A stretch of DNA of 5,802 bases, taken from Acidobacteriota bacterium. Lineage in GTDB: Bacteria; Acidobacteriota; Terriglobia; Terriglobales; Acidobacteriaceae. Of this stretch, positions 5,064 to 5,802 are shown one piece after another. Position 1 is the first letter of the stretch. Each line of letters starts with the position of its first letter. The notes below the pieces were generated by a model. The model was not told the DNA's origin. It saw nothing but the letters and a program-made list of their open reading frames with translations, and did not search any database. The stretch spans positions 1-5,802 of the forward strand of contig JAJXXG010000563.1 in assembly GCA_021781255.1 (NCBI GenBank). Direction: 5' to 3'. Both the position numbers and the translations under genes were made by a program.

Positions 5064-5802
5064 ATGAAGCCACTTCACAACCCACTCCAACTGTCTGCCA
5101 TGGCCTTTGCCCTGGCGTCAGGGCTTGTGCTCCTTGCACCCACCGGCCCAGCGGCGGCGCAGGCGCTCCAAGGCATTCCGGCCAGCGGCGGCCCCGCTGA
5201 AGCAGCCCGCCGCATCACCATCGACGTTGCGGTGACGGACAAACAGGGCCATCATGTCCGCGGCATGCAGGCCCAGGACTTTACCCTGCTCGATAACAAG
5301 CAGCCGATCAAGTTGCTCGGCTTTCGTGCCGTGGACTCGGCGGCCTCGTCTGCCAGCCCGGTCCATGTCGTGGTCGTCATCGACAACATCAACTCAACAT
5401 TCAATACCGTCGCAAGAGAGCGCGAGCAGCTCGGCGAATTTCTCAAGCAAGATAATGGCCAGCTCGCGCACCCCACGTCGATTGCCGTGCTCGCCGACAC
5501 CGGCCTTAAAATCGCATCGGGCTCCTCCGTTGACGGCAATGCGCTGCTGGCCAGTTTCGACAAGATCAACTCCGAGTTGCGCATTGTTGGCGATGACACT
5601 GGCTTCTATGGCGCCGCCGAGCGCCTGGAGATGTCGCTGAGTCAGCTAAGCGAACTGGCATCCTATGAGGCAACGCAGCCGGGCCGTAAACTGATCGTCA
5701 CCGTCAGTCCCGGCTGGCCGATGCTCGACTGGGTCGGGCTGCAGGCGGACATGCATGAGCGCGCGTGGATCTTCAAGTCCGTCGTGGGCCTCACGAACGG
5801 AC
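5064..5802 (+). CDS. Secreted VWFA-related domain protein (3' end outside window)
   Basis: The frame is open from ATG 5064 to the window end (246 residues visible, no stop). GGGGGGAA (5051-5058) lies a few bases upstream as ribosome binding site. Residues 1-34 form a signal peptide: hydrophobic core AMAFALASGLVLLA and a likely signal peptidase I cut after AAAQA. Residues ~51-90 (ITIDVAVTDKQGHHVRGMQA, DFTLLDNKQP) match the N-terminal part of the VWFA-related domain that is abundant in Acidobacteria. A von Willebrand A-like fold follows, with strand VHVVVVID (100-107), the metal-site region DNINS (107-111), LAHPTSIAVLADTG, GFYGAAERLEMSL and the family hallmark GRKLIVTVSPGWPM (207-220). The canonical MIDAS motif DxSxS is altered, with Ile for the first Ser, so metal-dependent ligand binding may be weak. 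It is probably an exported or periplasmic binding protein of unknown partner. It is divergent from recA and therefore has its own promoter. Confidence 0.88.
   Translation, partial: MKPLHNPLQLSAMAFALASGLVLLAPTGPAAAQALQGIPASGGPAEAARRITIDVAVTDKQGHHVRGMQAQDFTLLDNKQPIKLLGFRAVDSAASSASPVHVVVVIDNINSTFNTVAREREQLGEFLKQDNGQLAHPTSIAVLADTGLKIASGSSVDGNALLASFDKINSELRIVGDDTGFYGAAERLEMSLSQLSELASYEATQPGRKLIVTVSPGWPMLDWVGLQADMHERAWIFKSVVGLTNG

Overview
The window reads as chromosomal DNA of an Acidobacteriota bacterium, most likely class Terriglobia. This rests on the genes: a transmembrane Ser/Thr kinase with a Pro/Ala-rich extracytoplasmic tail, an acidobacterial VWFA-related secreted protein, an Rhs core of the acidobacterial type, and GC-rich DNA with many hairpin repeats between genes. 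The assignment is inference; no database search was possible.

Layout. (1) 1-965, plus strand: the 3' part of a Ser/Thr protein kinase gene, covering the end of the kinase domain, one membrane segment, a long Pro/Ala linker and a helical C-terminal region. (2) 996-2727: an Rhs island. It holds an Rhs fragment without its N-terminal part (core tip plus variable C-terminal domain, to 2119), overlapped by 4 nt by a small gene (2116-2544) that is the natural candidate for its immunity protein. The unit is bracketed by two direct copies of a ~140-bp sequence (996-1135 and 2589-2727). Each copy carries a ~40-nt two-storey hairpin followed by the same 40 bp of rhs coding sequence. (3) 2728-3171: no credible gene; it holds a tandem double hairpin, a five-unit 7-bp tandem repeat, a C-tract and an AT-rich stretch. 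(4) 3172-4831, minus strand: recA followed by coaD, separated by an intrinsic terminator that follows recA. (5) 4832-5063: divergent intergenic region with the recA ribosome binding site and a weak recA promoter candidate. (6) 5064 to the end, plus strand: the start of a secreted VWFA-related protein, cut by the window edge.

recA (recombination, SOS) and coaD (coenzyme A synthesis) are housekeeping genes. The accessory interest lies in the Rhs island: a displaced toxin-tip/immunity cassette between direct repeats, in a form that homologous recombination could excise or exchange. The hairpin repeat is conserved in structure, since every stem difference between the two copies keeps base pairing.
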